The notes under the pieces were generated by a model that was not told where the DNA came from, ran no database searches, and saw only the letters and a program-made list of their open reading frames with translations. A stretch of 64,000 nucleotides of DNA from Streptomyces griseocarneus (GTDB lineage: Bacteria; Actinomycetota; Actinomycetes; Streptomycetales; Streptomycetaceae), in assembly GCF_014655595.1 (NCBI RefSeq), contig NZ_BNBL01000001.1, forward strand, positions 219,284 through 283,283. The letters are read 5' to 3'. Positions 42,406 through 51,040 of this stretch are shown here, piece after piece (position 1 is the stretch's first letter; each line of letters opens with the position of its first letter). A program made the translations under genes and the position numbers.

Positions 42406-42530
42406 ACGCACACCCCGCACTTCCGGTTTCATGCACGTCACGCACTTCCGGTTTCACGTACGTCACGCACTTCCGGTTTTTCGCACACCCCGCACATCCG
42501 GTTTCACGCACATCTCGCACACCCGGTTTC
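42406..42530 (+). repeat. Five 25-bp tandem repeats in the ngcE leader
   Basis: Five units of exactly 25 bp begin at 42406, 42431, 42456, 42481 and 42506. Each has the form nCGCAC....CGCAC and ends in CCGGTTT(C/T); copies 1-3 share CGCACTTCCGGTTT. A degenerate sixth copy starts at 42531. They lie 112-236 bp before ngcE, downstream of the likely promoter. Confidence 0.9.
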
Positions 42531-42641
42531 ACGCACATCCAGCTTCAACCGACGCGCGGTGTCGGGCCCTTCGTCGACGGCGAACGCCCTGGGGGAGAGG
42601 TGTCACACCGCCTGAGTCCTGGAGAAGGCGAGGACTTGAGC

Positions 42642-44078
42642 ATGGGATCCACCCCGGAATACGGCCGGCGCGACCTGATCAAGCGAGCGGCGGCGATCGG
42701 CCTGATCTCGGTGCCGGCCATGAGCGCCCTCAGCGCCTGCGCGAGCGGCGGCGACGGCGACGGCGGCAAGCAGGTGGACAAGGGGAAGAAGAGCGAGAAG
42801 AACCCGCTCGCCGTCAACGAGAAGGCGGCCCTGGAAGTCGTCATCTTCGACGGCGGATTCGGCCAGCAGTACGCCAAGGATGCGGAGGCCGAATACCGCA
42901 AGGCCTTCCCCGACGCCCAGGTCAAGCACTCCGCCACCCAGGAGATCCAGACCCAGCTCCAGCCCCGCTTCAACGGCGGCACCCCACCGGACCTCATCGA
43001 CAACTCCGGTGCCAAACAAATGGACATGGGCACCCTCGTCGGCAAGAACCAGCTCACCGACCTCACCGCCCTGCTGGACGCGCCCTCCTACGACGACCCC
43101 GCCAGGAAGGTGCGCGACACCCTGCGCCCCGGCGTGGTGGAGATGGGGCAGTTCGAGGGCAAGGAGACCTGGATCCTCTACTACGCCTACACCGTCTACG
43201 GCGTCTGGTATTCGAAGACCAATCTCCAGAAGCTCGACGCGCAGTACCCCGAGACCTGGGACGAGATGCTCAAGGTCTGCGAGGCCGCGAAGAAGAAGGG
43301 CATCGCCGGCTGGACGTACGCCGGCAAGTACCCGTACTACGTGCCGTTCAGCCTCTACCCCTTCATCGCCAAGATCGGCGGTGTCGAGGTGCTGAAGAGA
43401 ATCGACAACCTCGAGCCCAACGCGTGGAAGGACCCGGCCGTCAAGGCCGCCTTCGAGGCGTACTACGAGCTCTACAAGAAGGGCTACATCCTCCAGGGCT
43501 CCCCGGGCCTGACCCACATCGACTCGCAGACCGCCTGGAACCAGGGCAAGGCGCTGTTCCTGCCCAACGGCTCCTGGGTGGAGAACGAGGCGAAGAAGAC
43601 CACCCCGCAGGATTTCCGGATGGCGGTGGGGGCCCCGTCCAGCCTCGACAGGAACAGCGACAAGATGCCGTTCGGCACCCTGTGGGCCTCCGGCGGCGAG
43701 CCGTTCATCGTGCCGAAGAACGCCCGCAATCCGCAGGGCGGCATGGAACTGCTGCGCGTCATGCTGGGGAAGAAGTCCTCCCAGAACTTCATCAAGTCCG
43801 TCTCCTCGCTCACCTCGCTCAACGGCGGCACCGAGGGTCTGACCCTGCCGCCGGGCCTGGCCTCCTCGCAGGAAGCGCTCGACAAGGCCGGTAAGAACGT
43901 GGTCAATCCGCGGCTGCAGGACTGGTACGTCGCCCTGCAGAAGGAGAAGATCGGCGTGGCGGCGATCGGCGAGATGATGGCGGGCCGCCTCACGCCCGAC
44001 GAGGCCATCACGAAGATCCAGCGCTTCGCCGACGAGACCGCCAAGGACGACTCGGTCAAGAAGTACCGGCACAAGTGA
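42642..44078 (+). CDS. ngcE: Solute-binding lipoprotein of an N-acetylglucosamine/chitobiose ABC importer
   Basis: This 478-residue family 1 extracellular binding protein captures the sugar outside the membrane. The N-terminus has a twin-arginine motif GRRDLIKRA (R9, R10) and a lipobox ending LSAC33, so it is a Tat-exported lipoprotein. MGSTPEYGRRDLIKRAAAIG is very close, as I recall, to NgcE of S. olivaceoviridis. Permease genes follow and no ATPase gene is present; such importers share MsiK. The ATG at 42642 has GGAGAAGG and GAGGA sites upstream. The likely regulation is through the DasR-like site and the long repeat-bearing leader. Confidence 0.88.
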   Translation: MGSTPEYGRRDLIKRAAAIGLISVPAMSALSACASGGDGDGGKQVDKGKKSEKNPLAVNEKAALEVVIFDGGFGQQYAKDAEAEYRKAFPDAQVKHSATQEIQTQLQPRFNGGTPPDLIDNSGAKQMDMGTLVGKNQLTDLTALLDAPSYDDPARKVRDTLRPGVVEMGQFEGKETWILYYAYTVYGVWYSKTNLQKLDAQYPETWDEMLKVCEAAKKKGIAGWTYAGKYPYYVPFSLYPFIAKIGGVEVLKRIDNLEPNAWKDPAVKAAFEAYYELYKKGYILQGSPGLTHIDSQTAWNQGKALFLPNGSWVENEAKKTTPQDFRMAVGAPSSLDRNSDKMPFGTLWASGGEPFIVPKNARNPQGGMELLRVMLGKKSSQNFIKSVSSLTSLNGGTEGLTLPPGLASSQEALDKAGKNVVNPRLQDWYVALQKEKIGVAAIGEMMAGRLTPDEAITKIQRFADETAKDDSVKKYRHK

Positions 44079-44091
44079 GCGGTGGCGGCCC

Positions 44092-45009
44092 ATGCAGCAC
44101 GGTAAGTACCGCTTCATCGCGGGATTCCTGGTCCTCCCCCTGGCGATCTACGGCATCTTCGTCATCTCGCCGTTCGTCCAGGCGATCTACTACTCCTTCA
44201 CGGACTGGACCGGACTGAGCCCGGACTTCCGCGTGACCGGTACCGAGAACTACCGGCGGCTCTGGAACGACGACGTGTTCTGGACCTCCGTCGGGCACAA
44301 CGTCCTGCTGCTGCTGGTGCTGCCGCTGGTGACGATCGGACTCGGACTGTTCTTCGCCTTCATGCTCAACGTCGGCGGCCGCCGCAGGAAGAACGCGGCG
44401 GTCGCCGGAGTGCGCGGCTCCGGCATCTACAAGGTCGTCTACTTCTTCCCGCAGGTGCTCTCGATCGCGATCGTCGCCCTGCTGTTCCAGTTCGCCTACA
44501 ACCCCAACAGCGGCGCCCTGAACTCCTTTCTGAGCGCCGTCGGCCTGGACTCCGTACGCCCGGAATGGCTGGGCGACCCGGACCTGGCGCTGTGGTGCGT
44601 GATGGCGGTGATGGTCTGGAGCAACGTCGGCTTCTACGTCGTGCTGTTCTCGGCCGGAATGAGCTCCATTCCCCGGGACTTCTACGAGGCCGCCCTGCTG
44701 GACGGCGCCAACCGCCTGCAGACCTTCTTCCGGATCACCCTGCCCCTGCTGTGGGACACCGTGCAGACGGGCTGGGTCTACATGGGCATCATGGCGCTCG
44801 ACTCGTTCGCCGTGGTGCAGATCATGACCATCGGGCCCGGCGGGCCGGACTACTCCACCGAAGTGCTCTCCTTCTACCTCTACACCAAGGCGTTCCGTGA
44901 CGGACAGGCCGGATACGCGACCACGCTCGGGGTCGCGCTGCTCATCGTCACGCTGATCTTCGCGGGCATCGTCATGAAGCTCGGCCGGCGCGAGCGACTG
45001 GAGTACTGA
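44092..45009 (+). CDS. ngcF: ABC sugar importer permease, first subunit
   Basis: A 305-residue inner-membrane permease with six predicted helices, beginning YRFIAGFLVLPLAIYGIFVI (about residues 5-24), followed by the periplasmic segment SPFVQAIYYSFTDWTG typical of MalF-like subunits. The cytoplasmic EAA loop, EAALLDGANRLQTFFRITLP (about 200-219), docks the ATPase. The start is 13 bp after ngcE, and its stop overlaps the ATG of the next permease (TGATG). It forms the channel with the second subunit. Confidence 0.9.
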   Translation: MQHGKYRFIAGFLVLPLAIYGIFVISPFVQAIYYSFTDWTGLSPDFRVTGTENYRRLWNDDVFWTSVGHNVLLLLVLPLVTIGLGLFFAFMLNVGGRRRKNAAVAGVRGSGIYKVVYFFPQVLSIAIVALLFQFAYNPNSGALNSFLSAVGLDSVRPEWLGDPDLALWCVMAVMVWSNVGFYVVLFSAGMSSIPRDFYEAALLDGANRLQTFFRITLPLLWDTVQTGWVYMGIMALDSFAVVQIMTIGPGGPDYSTEVLSFYLYTKAFRDGQAGYATTLGVALLIVTLIFAGIVMKLGRRERLEY

Positions 45010-45956
45010 TGCGCGTACGTACGACCCGTTCCACCGCCCGTTCCGCCGCTCGCTCCACGGGCGCGTCCGGCATTCCGGCGCAGCGCGGGAAGCGGGCGGA
45101 GGGCCCGCGCGGCAGCCGCGTCGGCAGCGAGGGCGGCCTGCTCAACGTCTTCTCGCACGGCGTCCTCCTGCTGTGGGCCCTGATGGTCACCCTGCCCCTG
45201 CTGTGGGCGGTGATGAGTGCCTTCAAGACCGACAAGGAGATCTTCACCTCGCCGTGGTCGCCCCCGAGCGGCCTGCACGTCGACGCCTGGGGCCGGGCCT
45301 GGTACCAGGCGCACATGAGCCAGTACTTCCTCAACTCGCTCATCGTGGTGGCCGGTTCGCTGGCCGGCACCATGCTGCTGGGGTCGATGGCGGCCTATGT
45401 GCTGGCCCGCTTCGAATTCCCCGGCAACCGCTTCCTCTATTACCTCTTCGTCGCCGGAATGAGCTTCCCCATCATCCTGGCGCTCGTGCCGCTGTTCTTC
45501 GTGATGGAGAACATGCACCTGCTCAACACCTATCCCGGGCTGATCCTCGTCTACATCGCCTATTCGCTGCCGTTCACCATCTTCTTCCTCAGCGGCTTCT
45601 TCCGGACGCTGCCCACCTCGGTCGCGGAGGCGGCACTGATCGACGGGGCGTCGCACACCCGTACGTTCTTCCAGGTGATGCTCCCCATGGCCCGGCCCGG
45701 CCTGATCAGCGTGGGGATCTTCAATTTCCTGGGGCAGTGGAACCAGTACCTGCTGCCGACGGTGCTGAACGTGGGGGACGACGACAAGAAGCTGCTGCCC
45801 CAGGGGCTGGTGGCGCTCGCGGTCAGCCAGGGGTACAAGGGCGACTGGTCCGGGCTCTTCGCCGGACTGGTCATGGCGATGCTGCCGGTCCTCGGCGCGT
45901 ACATCGTCTTCCAGCGCCAGGTCCAGGCCGGGCTGACGGCGGGGGCGCTGAAGTAG
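45009..45956 (+). CDS. ngcG: ABC sugar importer permease, second subunit
   Basis: A 315-residue MalG-like permease. A basic, Ser/Arg-rich cytoplasmic extension of about 45 residues precedes the first helix (VFSHGVLLLWALMVTLPLLW). The periplasmic SAFKTDKEIFTSPWSPP is typical of the family and the EAA loop is AEAALIDGASHTRTFFQVML (about 208-227). It closes the ngcEFG operon; two GC hairpins follow. As with other Streptomyces sugar importers the energising ATPase (MsiK) would be encoded elsewhere. Confidence 0.9.
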   Translation: MRVRTTRSTARSAARSTGASGIPAQRGKRAEGPRGSRVGSEGGLLNVFSHGVLLLWALMVTLPLLWAVMSAFKTDKEIFTSPWSPPSGLHVDAWGRAWYQAHMSQYFLNSLIVVAGSLAGTMLLGSMAAYVLARFEFPGNRFLYYLFVAGMSFPIILALVPLFFVMENMHLLNTYPGLILVYIAYSLPFTIFFLSGFFRTLPTSVAEAALIDGASHTRTFFQVMLPMARPGLISVGIFNFLGQWNQYLLPTVLNVGDDDKKLLPQGLVALAVSQGYKGDWSGLFAGLVMAMLPVLGAYIVFQRQVQAGLTAGALK

Positions 45957-45961
45957 GCGGG

Positions 45962-46015
45962 CCGGCCGTTCCGGCCGGTGCGGCGGTGGGGCCGGGCCCG
46001 GGGCGCTCCGGGCCC
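45962..46015 (+). terminator. Double hairpin after ngcG
   Basis: CCGGCCG/CGGCCGG (45962-45978, loop TTC) and GGGCCCGG/CCGGGCCC (45994-46015, 6-nt loop) follow the operon. No T-tract is present. Confidence 0.65.
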
Positions 46016-46173
46016 CCGCCCTACGATGGGGCCTCAATGTGGTTGCAGGCCTTGACGGGCTGTCCCCCTCGCGGCTGAGCTTAGAGTTCAGATGTTGTAT
46101 GGATGGCCGGGCTTCAGTGTCGCAGTCCGGCCCATGGGACGGCGGTCGTGCCGTCCCGGCGAGGTGGGAGTGG

Positions 46174-47382
46174 ATGGGCGTGGAGACTCCGGGGTCGCAG
46201 TCGTCGCTGCACCGGGCCAACCTGGAGCGGGTCGTGCGCGCGGTGCGCATGGCGGGGTCGCTCACCCAGGCGGAGATCGCCCGGGCCACCGGGCTGTCGG
46301 CGGCCACGGTCTCCAACATCGTCCGGGAGCTGAAGGACGGCGGGACGGTCGAGGTGACGCCCACCTCCTCCGGCGGGCGGCGGGCCCGCAGCGTCTCGCT
46401 CTCCGGTGACGCCGGGATCGTCGTGGGCGTCGACTTCGGCCACACCCACCTGCGGGTGGCGATCGGCAACCTCGCCCACCGGGTGCTGGCCGAGGAGGCC
46501 GAGCCGCTGGACGTGGACGCCTCCGCCGCGCAGGGCCTGGCCCGGGCGGAGCACCTGGTCAAGAGCCTGATCGCGGCGGCGGGCATCAGCCCGGACAAGA
46601 TCGTCGGGGTGGGGCTCGGTGTGCCCGGGCCCATCGACGTGGAGTCCGGGGTGCTGGGCTCGACCGCGATCCTGCCGGGGTGGGCGGGCACCAACCCGCG
46701 TGACGACCTCGCCGCCCGCCTGGGCGTGCCGGTGCACGTGGACAACGACGCCAACCTCGGCGCCCTGGGCGAGCTGGTCTGGGGTGCCGGCCGGGGTGCC
46801 GCCGATCTGGCGTACATCAAGGTCGCCAGCGGTGTGGGCGCCGGACTGGTGATCAACGGGCAGATCTATCGGGGGCCGGGCGGCACGGCGGGCGAAATCG
46901 GGCACATCACCCTGGACGAGTCGGGTCCGGTGTGCCGTTGCGGCAACCGCGGCTGCCTGGAGACGTTTACGGCCGCCCGGTATGTCCTGCCGTTGCTGCA
47001 TTCGGCTCATGGAGCCGACCTGACCATGGCCAGGATGGTGCAGCTCGCGCACGACGGTGACCCCGGCTGCCGGCGGGTGATCGCGGACGTAGGCCGGTAT
47101 ATCGGCAGCGGCGTGGCGAATCTGTGCAATCTGCTCAATCCCAGCCGGGTCGTGCTCGGCGGGGACCTCGCCGAGGCGGGCGATCTCGTGCTCGCGACCA
47201 TCCGCGAGTCCGTCTCGCGCTACGCGATTCCCAGCGCGGCACGGCAGTTGGAGGTCGTGCCGGGCGCGCTGGGCGGCCGGTCGGAGGTGCTGGGCGCGCT
47301 GGCGCTCGTCCTCAGCGAGATGGGCGACTCGACCCTGCTGGACGACGCCGGGGCCGGGCACGCCCCCGCGTTCGGCCGCTGA
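46174..47382 (+). CDS. rok7B7: ROK-family regulator, Rok7B7 orthologue
   Basis: This 402-residue protein has a winged HTH (RVVRAVRMAGSLTQAEIARA, TGLSAATVSNIVRELKDG; about residues 18-56) and a sugar-kinase-like domain. It keeps the phosphate loop VGVDFGHTHLRVAIG, VDNDANLGALGE with the Asp of active kinases, and the zinc motif CRCGNRGCLETF. Rok7B7 of S. coelicolor controls xylose transport, carbon repression and antibiotic production; identity here rests on its place between ngcEFG and xylFGH. ATG 46174 has GAGGTGGGAG. A leader hairpin GGGACGGC/GCCGTCCC (46136-46157) lies just before the ribosome site. Confidence 0.9.
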   Translation: MGVETPGSQSSLHRANLERVVRAVRMAGSLTQAEIARATGLSAATVSNIVRELKDGGTVEVTPTSSGGRRARSVSLSGDAGIVVGVDFGHTHLRVAIGNLAHRVLAEEAEPLDVDASAAQGLARAEHLVKSLIAAAGISPDKIVGVGLGVPGPIDVESGVLGSTAILPGWAGTNPRDDLAARLGVPVHVDNDANLGALGELVWGAGRGAADLAYIKVASGVGAGLVINGQIYRGPGGTAGEIGHITLDESGPVCRCGNRGCLETFTAARYVLPLLHSAHGADLTMARMVQLAHDGDPGCRRVIADVGRYIGSGVANLCNLLNPSRVVLGGDLAEAGDLVLATIRESVSRYAIPSAARQLEVVPGALGGRSEVLGALALVLSEMGDSTLLDDAGAGHAPAFGR

Positions 47383-47420
47383 CGCATGCCCGTATTGCGT
47401 CGTTCTTGAGTTCAAACAGA

Positions 47421-47449
47421 TAACGAATGGCATCGTTGCCATCTCGTTA
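47421..47449. promoter_or_regulatory. Compound dyad upstream of xylF, candidate Rok7B7 operator
   Basis: Outer arms TAACGA (47421) and TCGTTA (47444-47449) enclose inner arms ATGGCA and TGCCAT around TCGT. The 7-mer GAGTTCA just before it (47408-47414) also occurs upstream of rok7B7 (46084-46090). It lies 93 bp before the xylF start. Confidence 0.55.
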
Positions 47450-47541
47450 AGGATTTACTTCTTGACGGTCACTTGGCGGCCGAGTTGACTTCCAGCCACC
47501 TCGGCCGCAACGACGCGGCCTCGTCAGGGAGGTATCTGCAC

Positions 47542-48648
47542 GTGAATTCTCATCTGCGTCGGGCCGCGATCGCCGTTGCCGCCGTTTCCATGGCCGCCGG
47601 GCTGGCCGCTTGTGGCAGCGCCAAGGAAGCGGCGGGCGGGGAAAAGAAGAAGGACAAGGACGGCCCGCTGACCATCGGCCTCCTGCTCCCGGAGAACCAG
47701 ACCGCGCGTTACGAGCGGTTCGACAAGCCGCTGATCGAAAAGAAGATCAAGGAATTGGCGGGCGCGGACACCGTCGTCCTCTACGAGAACGCCAAGCAGG
47801 ACGCCTCGGTCCAGCAGCAGCAGGTCGACACGATGATCACCAAGAAGGTCGACGCGCTGATCGTCGACGCGGTGGACGCGAAGTCGATCGCCTCCTCGGT
47901 GAAGAAGGCCAACGACAAGGGCATCCCGGTCGTGGCGTACGACCGTCTGGCCGAAGGCCCCATCAAGGCCTACACCTCGGTCGACAACGAGCGCGTCGGA
48001 AAGATCCAGGGCGAGTCGCTGCTCAAGGAGCTCGGCGACAACGCCTCCAAGGGCGAGATCGTGATGATGAACGGCGCGATCACCGACCCGAACGCCAAGA
48101 TGTACAAGGACGGCGCCCACTCCGTACTCGACGGCAAGGTCAAGGTCGGCAAGGAGTACGACACCAAGGAGTGGAAGCCGGAGAACGCCAACGAGAACAT
48201 GAAGGGCGCCATCTCCTCGCTGGGCAAGGAGAACATCGTCGGCGTCTACTCCGCCAACGACGGCATGGCGGGCGGCATCATCACCGCCATGAAGAGCGCC
48301 GGCTTCGACAAGCTCCCGCCGGTCACCGGCCAGGACGCCGAGCTCTCCGCCGTCCAGCGCATCCTCGCCGACGAGCAGTTCATGAGCGTCTACAAGCCCT
48401 ACAAGCCCGAGGCGGACGCGGCGGCCGAGCTGGCCGTCTCCCTGGCCAAGGGCAAGGGCGCCGAGAGTGTCGCCAAGTCGACCGTCGACAGCGGCACCCA
48501 GAAGAAGATCCCCGCCGTCATCGTCACCCCCTTCGCGCTGACCAAGGCCGACATCGGGAAGTACGTCGGCAAGGAGGGCTTCTTCGGCCTCGACGAGATC
48601 TGCACCGACAAGTACAAGGAGCAGTGCGAGAAGGCCGGGCTGAAGTAG
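47542..48648 (+). CDS. xylF: Xylose-binding lipoprotein of the XylFGH importer
   Basis: A 368-residue periplasmic-binding-protein-like lipoprotein. The signal SHLRRAAIAVAAVSMAAG ends in the lipobox LAAC24. The body has the sugar-binding type 4 fold with LTIGLLLPENQTARYERFDK, VDALIVDAVDAKSIA and GIPVVAYDRLAEGPIKAYTS, features shared with XylF/RbsB. The GTG at 47542 has AGGGAGG about 9 bp upstream. An upstream frame extension to 47473 lacks a signal sequence. A strong hairpin separates it from xylG. Regulation by the preceding Rok7B7 is known in S. coelicolor and likely here. Confidence 0.93.
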   Translation: MNSHLRRAAIAVAAVSMAAGLAACGSAKEAAGGEKKKDKDGPLTIGLLLPENQTARYERFDKPLIEKKIKELAGADTVVLYENAKQDASVQQQQVDTMITKKVDALIVDAVDAKSIASSVKKANDKGIPVVAYDRLAEGPIKAYTSVDNERVGKIQGESLLKELGDNASKGEIVMMNGAITDPNAKMYKDGAHSVLDGKVKVGKEYDTKEWKPENANENMKGAISSLGKENIVGVYSANDGMAGGIITAMKSAGFDKLPPVTGQDAELSAVQRILADEQFMSVYKPYKPEADAAAELAVSLAKGKGAESVAKSTVDSGTQKKIPAVIVTPFALTKADIGKYVGKEGFFGLDEICTDKYKEQCEKAGLK

Positions 48649-48685
48649 CCCGCCGAAGCAGTCCCCCCGCTCCCCCCTCTCGAGA

Positions 48686-48721
48686 CTCCGTCCGGCGCCC
48701 TCCCCCCGGCGCCGGACGGAG
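48686..48721 (+). terminator. Intercistronic hairpin between xylF and xylG
   Basis: CTCCGTCCGGCGCC (48686-48699) pairs perfectly with GGCGCCGGACGGAG (48708-48721) across an 8-nt loop. A stem here would raise binding-protein mRNA relative to the ATPase and permease. Confidence 0.75.
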
Positions 48722-48780
48722 CACCCCCGCCGATCAGGCGGAGCAGTCCGCCCCGTGAGGCGGCGAAGGAGATGATGCAC

Positions 48781-49563
48781 GTGTCCGCTACGCCCGTGCT
48801 GGCGTTGCGCGGGATCTCCAAGCGGTTCGGCGCCGTCCAGGCGCTCACCGACGTAGAGCTGGAGATCCACGCCGGTGAGGTGGTCGCCCTGGTCGGCGAC
48901 AACGGCGCCGGCAAGTCCACCCTCGTCAAGACCATCGCCGGAGTCGGCCCCGCCGACGACGGCGTCATCGAGTGGGACGGCCGCCCCGTCACCGTGGACC
49001 GGCCGCACGCCGCCCAGGAACTGGGCATCGCGACCGTCTACCAGGACCTCGCCCTGTGCGACAACCTCGACGTGGTCGGCAACCTCTTCCTCGGGCGCGA
49101 GATCGTCCGCGCCGGGGTGCTCGACGAGGTCGAGATGGAGCGCCGCTCGCGCGAGCTGCTCTCCACCCTCTCCATCCGGATCCCCAGTGTCCGGATCCCC
49201 ATCGCCTCGCTCTCCGGCGGGCAGCGGCAGACCGTCGCCATCGCCCGCTCGCTGCTCGGCGAGCCCAAGATCGTCATCCTCGACGAGCCCACCGCCGCGC
49301 TCGGCGTCGAGCAGACCGCCCAGGTCCTCGACCTCGTCGAGCGGCTGCGCGAGCGGGGCCTCGGCGTGATCCTCATCAGCCACAACATGGCCGACGTCAA
49401 GGCCGTCGCCGACCGGGTCGCCGTGCTGCGCCTGGGCCGCAACAACGGCACGTTCGACGTCGCGACGACCTCGCAGGAAGAGATCATCTCCGCCATCACC
49501 GGCGCCACGGACAACGCCGTCACCCGCCGCAAGGCCCGCACGACCGCGGAGGGCACCAAGTGA
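48781..49563 (+). CDS. xylG: Xylose importer ATPase
   Basis: A 260-residue single ABC ATPase: Walker A GDNGAGKST (about residues 36-44), Q-loop VYQDLALCDN, signature LSGGQRQTVAIARSLL (about 136) and Walker B IVILDEPTAALG (about 156), then the switch His in ISHNMADV. Ribose/xylose ATPases of enteric bacteria carry two ABC modules (about 500 residues); this is a half-size form normal for actinomycete XylG. GTG 48781 lies 9 bp after AAGGAG; ATGs at 48772 and 48775 are too close to the site. It overlaps xylH by GTGA. Confidence 0.92.
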   Translation: MSATPVLALRGISKRFGAVQALTDVELEIHAGEVVALVGDNGAGKSTLVKTIAGVGPADDGVIEWDGRPVTVDRPHAAQELGIATVYQDLALCDNLDVVGNLFLGREIVRAGVLDEVEMERRSRELLSTLSIRIPSVRIPIASLSGGQRQTVAIARSLLGEPKIVILDEPTAALGVEQTAQVLDLVERLRERGLGVILISHNMADVKAVADRVAVLRLGRNNGTFDVATTSQEEIISAITGATDNAVTRRKARTTAEGTK

Positions 49564-50867
49564 CCACCGACCTGTCCAAGGACCCCAAGGACCCCCAGGA
49601 CGCCCCGCAGGAGCCCCAGGACACCCCGCAGGCCGCCGCGGCCGCCGTCACCGCGGTCGACCCGCGCCTGCTGGTCCGCCAGGAGGGCTTCGCCGGCTAC
49701 TGGAGCGAGTTCCGCCGCAAGCTGCGCAGCGGCGATCTGGGCTCGCTGCCCGTGGTGGTCGGGCTGATCGTCATCGGCCTGGTCTTCCAGCTGCGGGACT
49801 CCGCCTTCCTCGGCGCCGAGAACCTCTCCAACCTCTTCGTCACCGCCTCCGGCACCGGCCTGATCGCGGTCGGCATCGTCTTCGTGCTGATCCTCGGTGA
49901 GATCGACCTGTCGGTGGGCTCGGTCAGCGGCCTGGCGTCCGCCACCTTCGCCGTCCTCAACGTCAACCACGGCATGCCCGAGTGGCTCGCCCTGGTCCTC
50001 GCGATCCTCTCCGGCACCCTCGTCGGCGCGCTGCACGGCTTCTTCTTCGCCCGCATCGGCGTGCCCGCCTTCGTGGTCACCCTGGCCGGCCTGCTGGGCT
50101 GGAACGGCCTGATGCTGCAGGTGCTGGGCGCCAACGGCACGATCAACCTCGACGACTCCGGCCTGGTCGCGGGGCTGACCAACCACTACTTCAGCGACGT
50201 CGCGGCCGCCTACGGGCTGGCCACCCTGAGCGTCGTGGCGTTCCTGCTGGTGTCCCTGCGCGACAGCAAGCGGCGCGAGGCGGCCGGCGTGCCCAGCCGC
50301 CCGGTCAGCGAGATCGTCCTGCGGACCGCCGCCCTGGCGGTGCCCGCCTACGTGGTGGCCTGGCTGTTCAACGAGTACAAGGGCCTGCCGCTGGCCGTGG
50401 TGATCTTCCTCGGCGTGGTGGTCGCGCTGGACTTCGTGCTGCGCCGCACCTCCTACGGGCGCAAGGTCTTCGCCCTGGGCGGCAGCGTCGAGGCGGCCAG
50501 CCGGGCCGGCATCAACGTCTCGGCGGTCCGGATCTCCGTCTTCGCGCTCTCCGGCACCATGGCGGCCCTCGGCGGCATGTTCCTCGCCTCCCAGATCAAC
50601 GCCGCCAACCAGTCCTCCGGCGCCGGCAGCCTGCTGATGAACGCCATCGCGGCGGCCGTCATCGGCGGCACCAGCCTCTTCGGCGGCCGCGGCAAGACCT
50701 GGTCCGCGCTGCTGGGCGTGCTGGTGATCCAGTCCATCGCCTCCGGCATGGCCCTGCTGGGCATCGCCTCGGCCGTCCAGTACATGATCACCGGTGCGGT
50801 GCTGCTGGCCGCCGTCGTGATCGACTCCGTCTCCCGCCGAACGCAGAAGACGGCCGGACGGGCGTAG
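49560..50867 (+). CDS. xylH: Xylose importer permease
   Basis: A 435-residue permease of the RbsC/XylH branch. A charged N-terminal tail rich in KDP/EPQ repeats (residues about 6-25) precedes roughly ten helices, among them LPVVVGLIVIGLVFQL, GLIAVGIVFVLILGEIDLSVG (the family-defining segment), FVVTLAGLLGWNGLML and MNAIAAAVIGGTSLFGGRG (the ATPase-contact region, about residues 360-378). The GTG at 49560 overlaps the xylG stop. It ends the operon; the stop codon lies in a 20-bp tandem duplication. Confidence 0.93.
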   Translation: MTTDLSKDPKDPQDAPQEPQDTPQAAAAAVTAVDPRLLVRQEGFAGYWSEFRRKLRSGDLGSLPVVVGLIVIGLVFQLRDSAFLGAENLSNLFVTASGTGLIAVGIVFVLILGEIDLSVGSVSGLASATFAVLNVNHGMPEWLALVLAILSGTLVGALHGFFFARIGVPAFVVTLAGLLGWNGLMLQVLGANGTINLDDSGLVAGLTNHYFSDVAAAYGLATLSVVAFLLVSLRDSKRREAAGVPSRPVSEIVLRTAALAVPAYVVAWLFNEYKGLPLAVVIFLGVVVALDFVLRRTSYGRKVFALGGSVEAASRAGINVSAVRISVFALSGTMAALGGMFLASQINAANQSSGAGSLLMNAIAAAVIGGTSLFGGRGKTWSALLGVLVIQSIASGMALLGIASAVQYMITGAVLLAAVVIDSVSRRTQKTAGRA

Positions 50868-50890
50868 GGGCGGCCGGACGGGCGTAGGGC
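50851..50890 (+). repeat. 20-bp tandem duplication over the xylH stop codon
   Basis: CGGCCGGACGGGCGTAGGG is repeated at 50851 and 50871 (19 of 20 positions identical). The first copy contains the TAG stop of xylH at 50865-50867. The extra copy is untranslated and looks like a replication slip. Confidence 0.9.
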
Positions 50891-50908
50891 TCGTACGGAC
50901 GAACGGGT

Positions 50909-50933
50909 GGCCCGGACCGCTGTGGTCCGGGCC
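50909..50933 (+). terminator. Terminator after xylH
   Basis: GGCCCGGACC (50909-50918) pairs with GGTCCGGGCC (50924-50933) around GCTGT. Confidence 0.8.
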
Positions 50934-51040
50934 TTCCGCACGATTTTCGGCCGGTTTGGCGGCCCGCTGGGCCGATCGCGTGACATAGGTCGCATCACCC
51001 GTTCATCGCCACTGCGGGCGGAACATTAGACTCGACGGAT

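Noticed and set aside
42406..42530. CRISPR array
   Set aside because: The 25-bp units are directly contiguous with no spacers, and no cas genes are near.
42336..42641. N-terminal extension of NgcE through the repeat region
   Set aside because: The frame is open, but the real signal (Tat motif plus lipobox) begins at 42642, and two frames are open through the 25-bp repeats by chance.
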